Notes: generated by a model from the sequence alone, not told the origin. Positions 24,787 to 33,679 are shown, numbered from the stretch's first letter. The stretch: 40,650 bases of DNA from an uncultured Bacteroidota bacterium (GCA_903887415.1 CAISPO010000016.1:1-40650); one strand, 5' to 3'. Made by a program: numbers and translations.

Positions 24787-25344
24787 TTATTGTGGTGCGG
24801 GAGAATATCCCCTTTCTTTAAGATCGGCAACAAACTTTAATACTTCAGGTTTGACATCTTTTTTCAGCCTGTTTCGCCAATTCATATTAAAACTAATATA
24901 TCGACTAACGTTACTGCCAAACCCCTCTTTTGACAGTGAATAAAATGAAAAAGATAAAGAAGACCAAGTGGCCCTATCAGCCGGGAAAAACCTTATTTCA
25001 ACAGGCAGGCCTGAGATTGTTCCCTTGAAATTTTCCTTTGTATATTCAATTTTACCTTTCTCGTCTGCATTTTCAATTGAAAAGCCATCATCAAAGAGAG
25101 GAATGATCGATTTTTCAGAGGTATCATTTATTAGCCTTGCGATAATTCTATAGTAATTTATGCCTTTGATGCAATAACCGATAGTGAACAAAGAAGAGAT
25201 TATAACCGGCACAATAAAAGCTCCGCCCAACAAATCAGAATGCTCAATTTTGTTCAGAAAAATCACTAGACTAAAAATCAAAATAAACACCATCGCACCT
25301 ACCCAAAGAACCTTCACTTTGTTTAGACTCCAAAATTTACTCAT
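24787..25344 (-). CDS. Hypothetical protein with two membrane segments
   Basis: A 185-residue protein, not recognised. Two hydrophobic helices near the N-terminus (about residues 9-30 and 37-60) form a hairpin, followed by a soluble domain of about 120 residues with SFSFYSLSKEGFGSNVSRYISF. This layout recalls small proteins with a cytoplasmic sensing domain and an N-terminal membrane hairpin. It starts 17 nt after the glutathionylspermidine synthase-like gene and may be the last member of that transcript. Confidence 0.6.
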   Translation of the reverse strand: MSKFWSLNKVKVLWVGAMVFILIFSLVIFLNKIEHSDLLGGAFIVPVIISSLFTIGYCIKGINYYRIIARLINDTSEKSIIPLFDDGFSIENADEKGKIEYTKENFKGTISGLPVEIRFFPADRATWSSLSFSFYSLSKEGFGSNVSRYISFNMNWRNRLKKDVKPEVLKFVADLKERGYSPAPQ

Positions 25345-25361
25345 CGAACTTTCAGCATTAT

Positions 25362-26501
25362 CTACTTAAAAAAATGCGGCACAAACCTGCTGGTATTACC
25401 CGTTATCAGCCCATCCGATTCGCGTATGCCCATACCCGCAGGCACGCCGCCTATCAGCCAGCTACCTATCACCGGGTGCTTGCCATCGAATGTGGGCAGC
25501 TCTGCATAGTCCTGTATCACAAAGCCTTCTTCCCCATATTCCCCGCCTGTCTGCTCTGCTACTACCCCATTCTTCACGATCTTCACATTGGCCCCTTCAC
25601 GCGAGTAAACCGGTTTTTGCACATACTGGCCGGGCTGGTAAACGACCTCTGTAGCGCGGTAGGTAGCCGGGAGTATGTATTTACAATCCGGGAATAATTC
25701 ATGCAGGTACACCAGCAGCATTTTATTGCTCCACAAGGCTTTGTAGGCCGGCTCTATCCACATCGTACTTTCCCTTGTCGATGGCAGGAATTTGCCGAAC
25801 TCTTCGTGAAACAGCCACTCGTATGGGTATAGCTTGAAAATATTGCCGATGGGTGTGCCGTCTGTTTTATAAAATTCGTTTTTATCGTCCATGCCTATGT
25901 CGTGCATGTACAAGAAGTCCGTCTGTATTCCTGCCTGGTCGGCAATATCCTGCAGGTACTTCGTGGTCATCAGGTCTTCCAGGTTGTCCTCTGCACAGGC
26001 GAAGGTGAGCACCTTCGGGTCGTAGAAATATGGCGCGCACACCTTCATATGCGCCATCATCTTTTCGTGTATGGAGTTAAACTGGTCGAGCGAGCTATCG
26101 TATTCCTGCAGCCAGTACCACTGTATTACGCTGGCTTCCAGCAACGATGTTGGTGTGTCTGCATTAAACTCCAGCAGCTTTATATCACCATCGTTAAAGG
26201 CGAGGTCCATGCGGCCGTAGAAGCTGGGCATATCTTCCTGCCAGCTCCATTTTATCAGGTCGGCATACTCTTTCGGGATAAAGAATTTATCCCACAAGTC
26301 ATTCTTGATCACATGCTCCACTACCGCACAGCATTTTTCAAAAATATCAGCAGTAGCGGCTTCTATCAGGTCCACTTCTGCGGCTGTAAACTCATAGGCC
26401 GCTGTCTCCGTATAATAGGACTCTATTTTATAAAAAAGAAAACCCTGCGCCTTTACTTTTTCTTCCCAGTCGGGCCGCGGTGTTATGATATGTCTTTTCA
26501 A
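25362..26501 (-). CDS. Glutathionylspermidine synthase-like ATP-grasp protein (YgiC-like)
   Basis: A 379-residue protein with a TTG start: an in-frame TAA lies 6 nt upstream and the next Met is far inside. The N-terminus (ITPRPDWEEKVKAQGF) matches the usual beginning of YgiC/GspS-C family members. FYGRMDLAF and LLEFNADTPTSLLE are the conserved pre-ATP-grasp and ligand-binding motifs, and QKPVYSREGANV is the ATP-grasp loop. It lacks the amidase half of E. coli Gsp, so it may join peptides and amines of unknown identity. It lies 23 nt downstream of a Gly/Ser-rich lipoprotein gene, an arrangement like ygiB-ygiC. Confidence 0.88.
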   Translation of the reverse strand: MKRHIITPRPDWEEKVKAQGFLFYKIESYYTETAAYEFTAAEVDLIEAATADIFEKCCAVVEHVIKNDLWDKFFIPKEYADLIKWSWQEDMPSFYGRMDLAFNDGDIKLLEFNADTPTSLLEASVIQWYWLQEYDSSLDQFNSIHEKMMAHMKVCAPYFYDPKVLTFACAEDNLEDLMTTKYLQDIADQAGIQTDFLYMHDIGMDDKNEFYKTDGTPIGNIFKLYPYEWLFHEEFGKFLPSTRESTMWIEPAYKALWSNKMLLVYLHELFPDCKYILPATYRATEVVYQPGQYVQKPVYSREGANVKIVKNGVVAEQTGGEYGEEGFVIQDYAELPTFDGKHPVIGSWLIGGVPAGMGIRESDGLITGNTSRFVPHFFK

Positions 26502-26524
26502 CGGTTAATACATTTATGGTGAAC

Positions 26525-26860
26525 TTATTCTCCTCCTGACTCTCCTCCGTGTGCCGAACTACCAAAGCCGCCCGACCGGATGCCACCAGATGCGGCACGT
26601 GGACTAAATGAGCCGCTCGAAATCTCAGCAGAAGATGCCGGTATATAACGCCCGGTATTTATCATATTGTTTCTGCTGAGCGGGTACCAGCCGCCGCCAT
26701 AGTACCGATAGTAATGGTAACCGCCATTCCTGTAAATGGATGTGTCGTGTGTGCGGCCGCTGACGTCACGGCCATCGCTCCATTCATCTTTATGCCCACT
26801 GCACGATGAAATAGCGGTAAGCAGCACCGCAGAAAGTATAATATTTTGTGATTTTTTCAT
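26525..26860 (-). CDS. Small Gly/Ser/Tyr-rich lipoprotein (YgiB-like in context)
   Basis: A 111-residue lipoprotein with lipobox LTAISSC (Cys20). Low-complexity parts follow: a Tyr/Gly stretch (GGYHYYRYYGGGWYP, about 46-60) and a C-terminal Ser/Gly/Arg tail (GGIRSGGFGSS). The tail has a composition and an R-GGFG-like motif similar to E. coli YgiB (DUF1190). Placement directly before a YgiC-like ATP-grasp gene, 23 nt apart on the same strand, supports a functional pair. It could be the ligase's envelope partner or substrate, which is inference. No clear promoter box precedes it. Confidence 0.75.
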   Translation of the reverse strand: MKKSQNIILSAVLLTAISSCSGHKDEWSDGRDVSGRTHDTSIYRNGGYHYYRYYGGGWYPLSRNNMINTGRYIPASSAEISSGSFSPRAASGGIRSGGFGSSAHGGESGGE

Positions 26861-26963
26861 GCTACTGTAAAAAATATGGGGCTATAACGAAAAATAATAC
26901 TAAATTTAGATAGCATACGTTTTTAGAAACAAAAGCAAAGTATAAAATTAAAATGAAGCGCTT

Positions 26964-27458
26964 ATGAAAAAGATACTGTTTTTGTTTTTCGCGCTGTTTT
27001 TGTTCACCACCCAAAGCACACTTGCCATAGACAAATCAGGCAGCTTGCTGTCATTAATTAACCTTTCCCGCGAAACAGCTACACAGGAAAAGATCACCGC
27101 CTTGCTTGGGCAACCTATGAAGATCGAGGAGCACAAAAAAAGGGTATGGTGGCACTATAGCAAAGGCAATACAGACCTGGTAATCTGCTGGAATAAAAAT
27201 TCAGACGTGTTCGAGAACTTTTCATTCACCTGCAAACCGGGACAAAAATGCACATTTGACAAAGGCATTCCCGGCAAGCTAAAATCGGGATCTACCGATA
27301 TACTGCAGGCTTTGGCTATCCTGGGTACACCAGCAGATATGAAAATAAAAGGCGCCACCCAGGAAATGCACTATGCCTATTCAAATAGCGTTCTCCGGCT
27401 GTTTTTCCGCAATCGCGTACTGGTTGATTACACCCTGCTAGGCACACCGAGCAAATAA
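26964..27458 (+). CDS. Secreted hypothetical protein
   Basis: A 164-residue protein with a signal peptide (ending STLAI, about residue 22). The mature part has a KITALLGQPMKIEEHKKRVWWHY segment and a later ILQALAILGTPADMK segment. These look like two BLIP/SmpA-type halves: a short helix, then 'LLG.P' and an aromatic strand. Two similar 'LG.P' units suggest an internal duplication, as in small envelope proteins of that fold. No specific family is assigned. It is transcribed alone and converges on the gene at 27532. Confidence 0.6.
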   Translation: MKKILFLFFALFLFTTQSTLAIDKSGSLLSLINLSRETATQEKITALLGQPMKIEEHKKRVWWHYSKGNTDLVICWNKNSDVFENFSFTCKPGQKCTFDKGIPGKLKSGSTDILQALAILGTPADMKIKGATQEMHYAYSNSVLRLFFRNRVLVDYTLLGTPSK

Positions 27459-27531
27459 GGCCCAGCAACTGCAAAATTCAAAGTGATCCTCACACTATTC
27501 AAAAAGTTTCATAGTGCTACAGGTTGAAACA

Positions 27532-27972
27532 TTAGTTACCCCAATGTCTTTCGTGATCTTGCTTTAAGCTGTCAACCCACTCCATAAGCTTAGTATCAGG
27601 GAATAGCATACTTTCATCGTTCAGCCTATAACTCTCTCCTGAATTTATACACAAAACATCCGTCCTTCCTGAAATGTAGTATATATACATTTTACCTCGC
27701 GCATCAACGTATAAGTCGGACTTTTTAGAATTATCTAGGTAACTTTTAATACTTTTGATATCCCTCTGTGAGTTTATGATAATAGTATCACATATGCCAC
27801 CAAATTGGCTGTAAAATTCATCACAATCGACATTAACAACTACATCGAAAGAAAAATTAACTTTCACAATCATTATCCGATCAATTCCAGTCTGTAGTTT
27901 TAACACCGAATCGGCTTCTTGCCCCAAGGCAATTACTGGGAACAGTAGCAGTATGAGCAAAAATATCTTCAT
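27532..27972 (-). CDS. Small secreted hypothetical protein
   Basis: A 146-residue protein, not recognised. It has a signal peptide (MKIFLLILLLFPVIALGQ, cleavage about residue 17) and a mature domain of about 128 residues rich in Ile, Val and Asp with three cysteines (CDEF, GICDT, VLCINS). It has no catalytic motif. It starts 115 nt after the clpS stop on the same strand, with a hairpin between, so it may have a separate transcript. Confidence 0.55.
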   Translation of the reverse strand: MKIFLLILLLFPVIALGQEADSVLKLQTGIDRIMIVKVNFSFDVVVNVDCDEFYSQFGGICDTIIINSQRDIKSIKSYLDNSKKSDLYVDARGKMYIYYISGRTDVLCINSGESYRLNDESMLFPDTKLMEWVDSLKQDHERHWGN

Positions 27973-28026
27973 AAAAATATAATATTGCCTATTGCAAACC
28001 TTTCCGCCTCACAATTCACCTGCATC

Positions 28027-28046
28027 ACATACCTCTGCAGGTATGT
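28027..28046. repeat. Hairpin between clpS and the small secreted protein gene
   Basis: ACATACCT (28027-28034) and AGGTATGT (28039-28046) form a perfect 8-bp stem with a 4-nt CTGC loop. It lies 42 nt after the clpS stop. It lacks a T-run, so it is either a weak stop signal or an operator for the next gene. Confidence 0.45.
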
Positions 28047-28087
28047 ACCAATATCAATAATAGATTGCAAACTGAAAAACTGAAAAC

Positions 28088-28378
28088 TCAATAATCAATA
28101 GTAGCCTGTATGCCCCTGTCTATAAGGCCCTCGGCCTGCGGGCGCAGATCGTCGAAGCTGCCCTTCTTTACGCCACATTTGCCTTTATGATGAATGATAA
28201 GCGCACATTGCTCTGCCTGTAATGTCTCGTGCCCGCAAATGTCCACCAATGACTCTATTACCCAGTCGAAGGTATTTACATCATCATTCCAGACAATAAG
28301 ATTGTGTAATTCCTCTTCTATGACATCCGTGTCGTGCTGTTCCTCGGTCTGCCATTTCACGTTCGCGTTTATATTCAC
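28088..28378 (-). CDS. clpS: ATP-dependent Clp protease adaptor ClpS
   Basis: A 96-residue protein with a GTG start at 28378. LIVWNDDVNTFDWVIESLVDICGHETLQAEQCALIIHHKGK contains the conserved N-degron pocket (the ND-D-N-T-F region and Asp-Val pair) and the HxxG-C strand expected of ClpS. The C-terminal AEGLIDRGIQATI helix completes the domain. ClpS delivers N-degron substrates to ClpAP or ClpCP in the cytoplasm. A promoter with both -7 and -33 elements precedes it, and the O-antigen-ligase gene ends 205 bp away. Confidence 0.93.
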   Translation of the reverse strand: MNINANVKWQTEEQHDTDVIEEELHNLIVWNDDVNTFDWVIESLVDICGHETLQAEQCALIIHHKGKCGVKKGSFDDLRPQAEGLIDRGIQATIDY

Positions 28379-28398
28379 TTCACTTTTCTTTTGTGATG

Positions 28399-28428
28399 CA
28401 AAAATACGGAAGAAGATTGAATTGCAAA
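28399..28428 (-). promoter_or_regulatory. Promoter of clpS
   Basis: Minus-strand TATTTTTG (28399-28406) is a -7 box. A TTTG (28425-28428) lies 18 nt upstream at the -33 position, close to the Bacteroidota consensus spacing. The box ends 20 nt before the GTG start. Confidence 0.7.
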
Positions 28429-28582
28429 AAAGAAATTATGTGACGCTACGTAGAAAAATTTCTTCTTTATTTCTAACTCGCGCTTGGCGGTCTTAAAAAC
28501 AAAATCAGTGGGACTGCGCCTTTGCGCCTCCCCTGCGAGAGCGCTTTACATCTTCCCTACAGATATTTTCCTTACGTTGGAA

Positions 28583-29821
28583 CTATTCAACTAAGACTTC
28601 CTTCTCCATTTCATGCTTCTGCAGCAATAGGTAAATGATAAACACAAATATCCCAAGTTGCCCCTCCAGGTGCGGCTCTATCATCAACTCAAACAAGCCC
28701 ATGAGCCATACCATGAAGAAAAAGAAACTCTGCCGGTTTCGCTTCAGCATGGCAAGTGGCATAAAATACCAGAACACAAAGATCAGCATAGCCGGGATGC
28801 CACAGCCGAGTGCATTCACGAGAAATTGATTATGCGGATATAGCCTGTCGGCCTGCAGCACATCAGGGTACACCTTTGCATATAGGCTGTCCATTTGGTC
28901 TTTAATATCGCCGGCGCCCACTCCCAGCCAGGGGTGCTTCTTTATAAGTTGTACTGACAGATCATAAGACATCAGCCGCGACAGATCTCCGTACTTGCCC
29001 GAGTGATCTCCGGCTTTGAACATGAAATAGCTGAACCATGTATAGGCCACCCGCTCATGCAGCGTAGGAACAAACCGCCCTACCAGGAAAAACACAACCG
29101 GCAACGCCAGCAGAATGGCAAGTCCGATGATCTTCTTCCTGGCCACTAAAACATATACGCTCCAGCCCACCACAAATAGGTAAAAAGATATTAATCCACA
29201 CTTTACAGCAAGAACATGAAGGTGAATCACTAGTACCGCAAGGCATACACCAACTACCCATTTCACCCAACGATCCTGCAACCTGGGCCAGACGTAAACC
29301 GCCGAAATAATAAAAACAGCCACGCCCATGCTCGCGCTAATATGGTCGCCCTTTGGCAACGTAGGCAGTATGTGCGATTGCTTATACTCAGCGATATAGT
29401 GTACAGGATCAAGCAGAAGGAAAGACAGGCTATAGAATGCGCTGCCCGTGAGCATAACGGCTACTATCAATATAAGCCATTGTAATTGTTTTGCCGTAAA
29501 CCTGGGCAAAAAAGTAAATGCCAGCGGCAATATGAGAAAAGGGAGCTTTAACTGGAAACGGGTTTCCCAATCTCCTTTGTTCTCGCTCCAAAACCAGCTT
29601 ATTGCAAACATTGCCACCCAGGCTACACCCATCAGCCACCACTTATCTTTGAACCAAAGGCGGGGGTTCACATTCCATAGTGCATTTATCCCAAATGCGA
29701 TCATAGAAATAGACAATATGGCCGGCGGAAAAAGATACCCAACAAACATTCCGCACATGCAGAATATCGCAATATTGGATTTGTCTAAGATTTTATTATT
29801 TAGAAAACTACTTTTGTTCAT
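28583..29821 (-). CDS. O-antigen ligase/Wzy-like polysaccharide membrane protein
   Basis: A 412-residue protein from ATG 29821; the frame opens 14 codons earlier at a TTG. About ten membrane helices are predicted. A large loop holds the Wzy_C pattern: HPWLGVGAGDIKD followed by LYPHNQFLVNALGCGIPA. These motifs fit proteins that ligate or polymerise undecaprenyl-linked glycans at the periplasmic face. Whether it is a ligase or a polymerase cannot be read. It diverges from meaB and lies 1 kb from a WecA/TagO-like gene that could begin such a glycan. Confidence 0.8.
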   Translation of the reverse strand: MNKSSFLNNKILDKSNIAIFCMCGMFVGYLFPPAILSISMIAFGINALWNVNPRLWFKDKWWLMGVAWVAMFAISWFWSENKGDWETRFQLKLPFLILPLAFTFLPRFTAKQLQWLILIVAVMLTGSAFYSLSFLLLDPVHYIAEYKQSHILPTLPKGDHISASMGVAVFIISAVYVWPRLQDRWVKWVVGVCLAVLVIHLHVLAVKCGLISFYLFVVGWSVYVLVARKKIIGLAILLALPVVFFLVGRFVPTLHERVAYTWFSYFMFKAGDHSGKYGDLSRLMSYDLSVQLIKKHPWLGVGAGDIKDQMDSLYAKVYPDVLQADRLYPHNQFLVNALGCGIPAMLIFVFWYFMPLAMLKRNRQSFFFFMVWLMGLFELMIEPHLEGQLGIFVFIIYLLLQKHEMEKEVLVE

Positions 29822-29875
29822 TGGGAGGTCACTGCCAGGAGTTTGTAACTCTATAACGGGCAAAAACGAAATTTA

Positions 29876-30802
29876 GTGCAGCACAATATAATACAACTTC
29901 ATGAGCAGATAAAAGCAGGCGATTTTCGCGCCATTGCCAGGGGTGTGACTATAGTAGAAAATTCGCTGCCGGGCTATGAAGCGTTACTGCTAAGCCTGCA
30001 CGAAACCCGCCACTCGCGTGTGATAGGTATTACCGGGCCACCGGGTGCAGGCAAGAGCACACTGGTAAGTGCGCTGCTGCATCACTGGCTTAAAGAAAAT
30101 AAGAAAATAGCTGTGCTCGCCGTTGACCCTTCCTCGCCATTCAATTACGGAGCCTTGCTTGGCGACCGCATCAGGATGAGCGAATACTATACTAACCCTA
30201 ATATTTTTATCCGCTCGCTGGCAACCCGGGGTGCGCTGGGTGGCCTCAGCAGTAAGATCATCGAAGTTACGGACGTCATCAGGGAAGCCCCCTTCGATAT
30301 TATATTAGTAGAAACCGTAGGTGTAGGACAAAGTGAAGTAGAAATAGCCGGGCTTGCCGACTGCACGGTGGTAACACTGGTGCCGGAAGCAGGCGATGAG
30401 GTGCAGACATTGAAAGCCGGCGTGATGGAGATAGCAGATATATTTGTAGTTAACAAAGCAGAGAGGCCTGATGCGGAAGGGCTATACCGCAACCTGCGCA
30501 TACTGGCGCATGAAAAAGCAGGCGATACAGATGAAACACCTGTTGTAAAAACGGTAGCTACGGAAAATAAAGGCATAGAAGAGCTGGCCACAGAGATCGA
30601 TAAATACTTAAATACCCAAAAACAACAGCCCGCAAAACACCTGCACCTCATGACCGAAAAATGCTGGCAGCTCATCACAGCTCAGCGCATGAAACACATG
30701 GACCACAATCGCCTGAAAGAGGAACTGGCAACAGCCATGCAGAAAGATGATTTTAATTTATACGCATTTACTAAAGATTTTTTGAGCCGCTTTGTAAAAT
30801 GA
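29876..30802 (+). CDS. meaB: Methylmalonyl-CoA mutase-associated GTPase MeaB
   Basis: A 308-residue protein with a GTG start (29876) and no nearby ATG in frame. The P-loop is GPPGAGKST (54-62). LAVDPSSP is the switch I region with its Asp, the G3 region is DIILVETVGVGQSE, and NKAERPDA is the G4 motif. This is the MeaB/ArgK family, a chaperone that gates cobalamin loading of methylmalonyl-CoA mutase. The mutase genes are not in the window. Its divergent partner is the O-antigen-ligase-like gene, 54 bp away. A WecA/TagO-like gene follows after 48 bp. Confidence 0.93.
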   Translation: MQHNIIQLHEQIKAGDFRAIARGVTIVENSLPGYEALLLSLHETRHSRVIGITGPPGAGKSTLVSALLHHWLKENKKIAVLAVDPSSPFNYGALLGDRIRMSEYYTNPNIFIRSLATRGALGGLSSKIIEVTDVIREAPFDIILVETVGVGQSEVEIAGLADCTVVTLVPEAGDEVQTLKAGVMEIADIFVVNKAERPDAEGLYRNLRILAHEKAGDTDETPVVKTVATENKGIEELATEIDKYLNTQKQQPAKHLHLMTEKCWQLITAQRMKHMDHNRLKEELATAMQKDDFNLYAFTKDFLSRFVK

Positions 30803-30806
30803 TTTA

Positions 30807-30822
30807 TTATTGGTTCCAATAA
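30807..30822. repeat. Short palindrome after meaB
   Basis: TTATTGG (30807-30813) and CCAATAA (30816-30822) pair around two T residues. It follows the meaB stop by 4 nt. A terminator role is weak because no T-run follows; an operator for the next gene is possible. Confidence 0.3.
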
Positions 30823-30850
30823 AAGAAAGTGAAACCCGTTTAGGTACCAA

Positions 30851-31930
30851 ATGCTAGCTTCCATACCCGTATATGTATATTACTTTGCTGCAATAGCCCT
30901 ATCGGCCATCGTTAGTGCGTACTCCATTAAGAAGATCATATTCATCACCAAAAACCATAAAATATATGATGTGCCCGATGATATACGCAAGATACACGGC
31001 GCAGAGATACCTAGCCTCGGCGGCATAGGCATCTTCATAGGTTACGTTATTGTTGCGGCTTTCTTCTGGCCACATGCGCATTTTTTTATGCCTTATATCC
31101 TGGCTTCATCGGCCATCCTGTTTTTTACCGGCATTTATGACGACATTATGAACATGAGGCCGTCAAAAAAACTGATCGCCCAGCTCATTGCCTCGCTGGT
31201 CACCGTTGTTTTTGCGCATATCCGTTTTGGTTCTTTATATGGCCTGTTTGGAATAGATATTCTCCCCTGGTGGCCCGACGTAATACTTACCACACTCTGC
31301 TGCACTTTCTTTATCAACGTATTCAACTTTGTGGATGGCATCGATGGCCTCGCAGGGTTGCTGGCAGCCCTTTACATGCTCATACTCGGGACCCTGTTTG
31401 CATGCACCGGCCATCAGGCAGTAGCTGGTATTTCCTTCGCACTGGCAGGTGCTATCGTTGGGTTGCTGTTCTTCAACCTGGCGCCGGCAAAAATATACAT
31501 GGGCGATACCGGGTCTATGTTCCTGGGCTTTAGCATTTTCATCTTCTCCCTCCTGTTCCTCAATTGGTTTGGCGAGCAGGGCCAATTTGAGTTGACCTGG
31601 ATACATGGCCCGCAAAAGGTGTTGCTGCTGATATTTGCAATGCTGTTCCTGCCCATATTTGATGCCATACGGGTGTTCGTTCTGAGGGCATCCCGTGGTA
31701 TCTCCCCCCTCAAAGCCGACCGCACCCATCTGCATTACTACCTGCTGGATGCTGGATTTACGCATACCCAAGCAGTGCTGGTTATTGTGGGAACAAATAT
31801 TGCCATTATGGCGCTTGCGTACATTATGCAGGATGTGAACCCATACCTTATGCTGTTAAGCATTACGTTAGTGGCGTCGCTGGTGTTGTTTATTGTTTAT
31901 CGATTGAGGCAAAGGAAATTATCGAAATAA
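30851..31930 (+). CDS. MraY/WecA/TagO-like UDP-HexNAc-1-phosphate transferase
   Basis: A 359-residue, roughly eleven-helix protein. The family motifs are present: GIYDDIMNMRPSKK with Asp97-Asp98 and a following Lys, FVDGIDGLAGL (161-170), MGDTGSMFLG and the C-terminal DRTHLHYYLLDAG (HIHH-type). It transfers a sugar phosphate from a UDP-sugar to undecaprenyl phosphate in the inner membrane, starting a glycan such as O-antigen. It is of the WecA/TagO rather than the MraY branch, judging by the DRTHLHYYL motif and genomic context. It follows meaB closely. Confidence 0.9.
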   Translation: MLASIPVYVYYFAAIALSAIVSAYSIKKIIFITKNHKIYDVPDDIRKIHGAEIPSLGGIGIFIGYVIVAAFFWPHAHFFMPYILASSAILFFTGIYDDIMNMRPSKKLIAQLIASLVTVVFAHIRFGSLYGLFGIDILPWWPDVILTTLCCTFFINVFNFVDGIDGLAGLLAALYMLILGTLFACTGHQAVAGISFALAGAIVGLLFFNLAPAKIYMGDTGSMFLGFSIFIFSLLFLNWFGEQGQFELTWIHGPQKVLLLIFAMLFLPIFDAIRVFVLRASRGISPLKADRTHLHYYLLDAGFTHTQAVLVIVGTNIAIMALAYIMQDVNPYLMLLSITLVASLVLFIVYRLRQRKLSK

Positions 31931-32002
31931 ATATTGTTCCTGAAAACCAAAACATTTAAGATCATACCCGATTTTAAATTATTTTTAAACAAAATTTTAC
32001 AA

Positions 32003-33679
32003 ATGCGCAAAGCGATATTTACCCGGCTATTCTTTATTTCTTTTATCATATTTACAGGCATAATTGACTCAAGCGCCCAGCAGTGTATTTGGGCAAAAAG
32101 CGCTGGTGGTGATTATACCGCTTCCCCATACGCTATCGCAACCGATGCCTCTGGCAATGTATATGTTGGCGGCTCGTATAACAGTGATAGTATGATCTTT
32201 GGCACCACTTCCATCATTAATCCGTTTAACAGTACTCAAAATATGTTTATTGCCAAGTACGACTCACTGGGAAATGTACAATGGGCAAAGACTTTTGGCA
32301 ATGGCGGGCCAGATGGTATCGATGGCCTTACCGTTGACGCTTTCGGCAATCTTTATGCAACAGCTTCAATAGGCAGCCCCGTGATAACAATAGGCACTAC
32401 CACGATCAACAACCCTACAGGCAATGCACTTGCGCTGATAAAACTAACCAGCTCAGGCGCAGTAACATGGGTAAGGAGCGCTGAAGGAGTCGGCGGCACC
32501 TCGCCCGATGGAATCGGCAACCTTGCTACAGACCTTTCAGGGAATATTTTTATTGTCGGCTCCTTTACGGGCAGCCTTGTTTTCGGCAGTGTTGGCATAG
32601 AAAATTTCAATACGGTTGGGGCTGAGACGTATCTTGTTAAATACGACCCACTTGGTAATGTTCTCTGGGCGAAACAATCGCACACCGGCGGCTATGTGGG
32701 TTTTGACGAGGCTGGCGTTGTTGCAACAGACAGGTCTGGCAACGTGTACATTACCGGAGGTTTCGGAAGTGATACCATGTATTTTGACAGTTTGTCAATT
32801 ACCAATCCTATTCCGGTTACTACTTCCATGATATTTCTGGCAAAGTATGATCCTTCCGGAAATCCTGTATGGGCAAAAAGTGCAGGCGATTCGGGTGTTT
32901 CGCAAGCAAACAGCCTCGCTATAGATGATTCGGGGAGTATCTACATTACAGGTTCATTTGAAAGCCCCCAGCTAATTATTGGCAGTATTACATTAAACAA
33001 TGCCGATGCGGTGCTGGGGACAGACGATATTTTCCTGGCCAAATACAGCGCTGGCGGCATTCCTGTTTGGGCCGCTCGGGCGGGAGGAACGGATGGTGAT
33101 TATCCAGCTCAAATTGTATTAGATGGAGCAGGTTATTTATACATAACCGGCCAATTTCTTAGCTCATCGCTGTCGTTTGGCACCACTACACTTTCGAATT
33201 CCGGCATTTTTTTAGCAAAATATACGGCTGCGGAAGGCGATCCTGTAATGGCAAAAGAAAGCCTAGTTGCTGATGCTAACTCATGGGCAGCACCATTGGC
33301 AAAAGACAATTTCGGACATATTTATGTAGCCGGCGCATTTGATAGCCCGATTAAACTGGATTCAATAGCGCTTTCCGATTCCGCAGCGCCTAACTACGAT
33401 ATTTTCCTCGCAAAATATGGCTATTTGCCCTCAGGTATTGCGACTGTTAATATGGTTGGCCATGACTTTAATATATATCCTAATCCCACAAACAATAGAA
33501 TTATCATCTCCGGTACTGATAATATAACCAATGTTACGATTTTCAACGTTTCGGGACAGACAGTTTACGATCAAGGCCATAATGCAACCATGGTACAGAT
33601 AAATATAGCCTACTTACCGGCAGGCATGTATTTTGTGAAGGTGAACGGTACAACAGCAATGAGATTTGAGAAAGAATAA
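32003..33679 (+). CDS. Seven-bladed SBBP beta-propeller protein with T9SS type A tail
   Basis: A 558-residue protein from ATG 32003 (a TTG frame opening at 31934 lacks a signal). The signal peptide ends DSSAQ (about residue 26). Seven repeats follow, each 'G-[NSYH]-[VLI]-Y-[VIA]-[TG]-G-x-[FY] ... FIAKYD..G...WAK', for example GNVYVGGSY, GNVYITGGF, GSIYITGSF, GYLYITGQF and GHIYVAGAF. Seven such SBBP units would close one propeller. The last 75 residues are a type A T9SS sorting domain (FNIYPNPTNNRIIIS). It is surface exposed or released; the ligand is unknown. Confidence 0.9.
   Translation: MRKAIFTRLFFISFIIFTGIIDSSAQQCIWAKSAGGDYTASPYAIATDASGNVYVGGSYNSDSMIFGTTSIINPFNSTQNMFIAKYDSLGNVQWAKTFGNGGPDGIDGLTVDAFGNLYATASIGSPVITIGTTTINNPTGNALALIKLTSSGAVTWVRSAEGVGGTSPDGIGNLATDLSGNIFIVGSFTGSLVFGSVGIENFNTVGAETYLVKYDPLGNVLWAKQSHTGGYVGFDEAGVVATDRSGNVYITGGFGSDTMYFDSLSITNPIPVTTSMIFLAKYDPSGNPVWAKSAGDSGVSQANSLAIDDSGSIYITGSFESPQLIIGSITLNNADAVLGTDDIFLAKYSAGGIPVWAARAGGTDGDYPAQIVLDGAGYLYITGQFLSSSLSFGTTTLSNSGIFLAKYTAAEGDPVMAKESLVADANSWAAPLAKDNFGHIYVAGAFDSPIKLDSIALSDSAAPNYDIFLAKYGYLPSGIATVNMVGHDFNIYPNPTNNRIIISGTDNITNVTIFNVSGQTVYDQGHNATMVQINIAYLPAGMYFVKVNGTTAMRFEKE

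Noticed and set aside
27493..27530. Interleaved inverted arms CACTAT/ATAGTG and GTTTCA/TGAAAC, resembling a pseudoknot
   Set aside because: The arms are only 6 bp, share a base at 27511 and lie between convergent genes; chance is likely.
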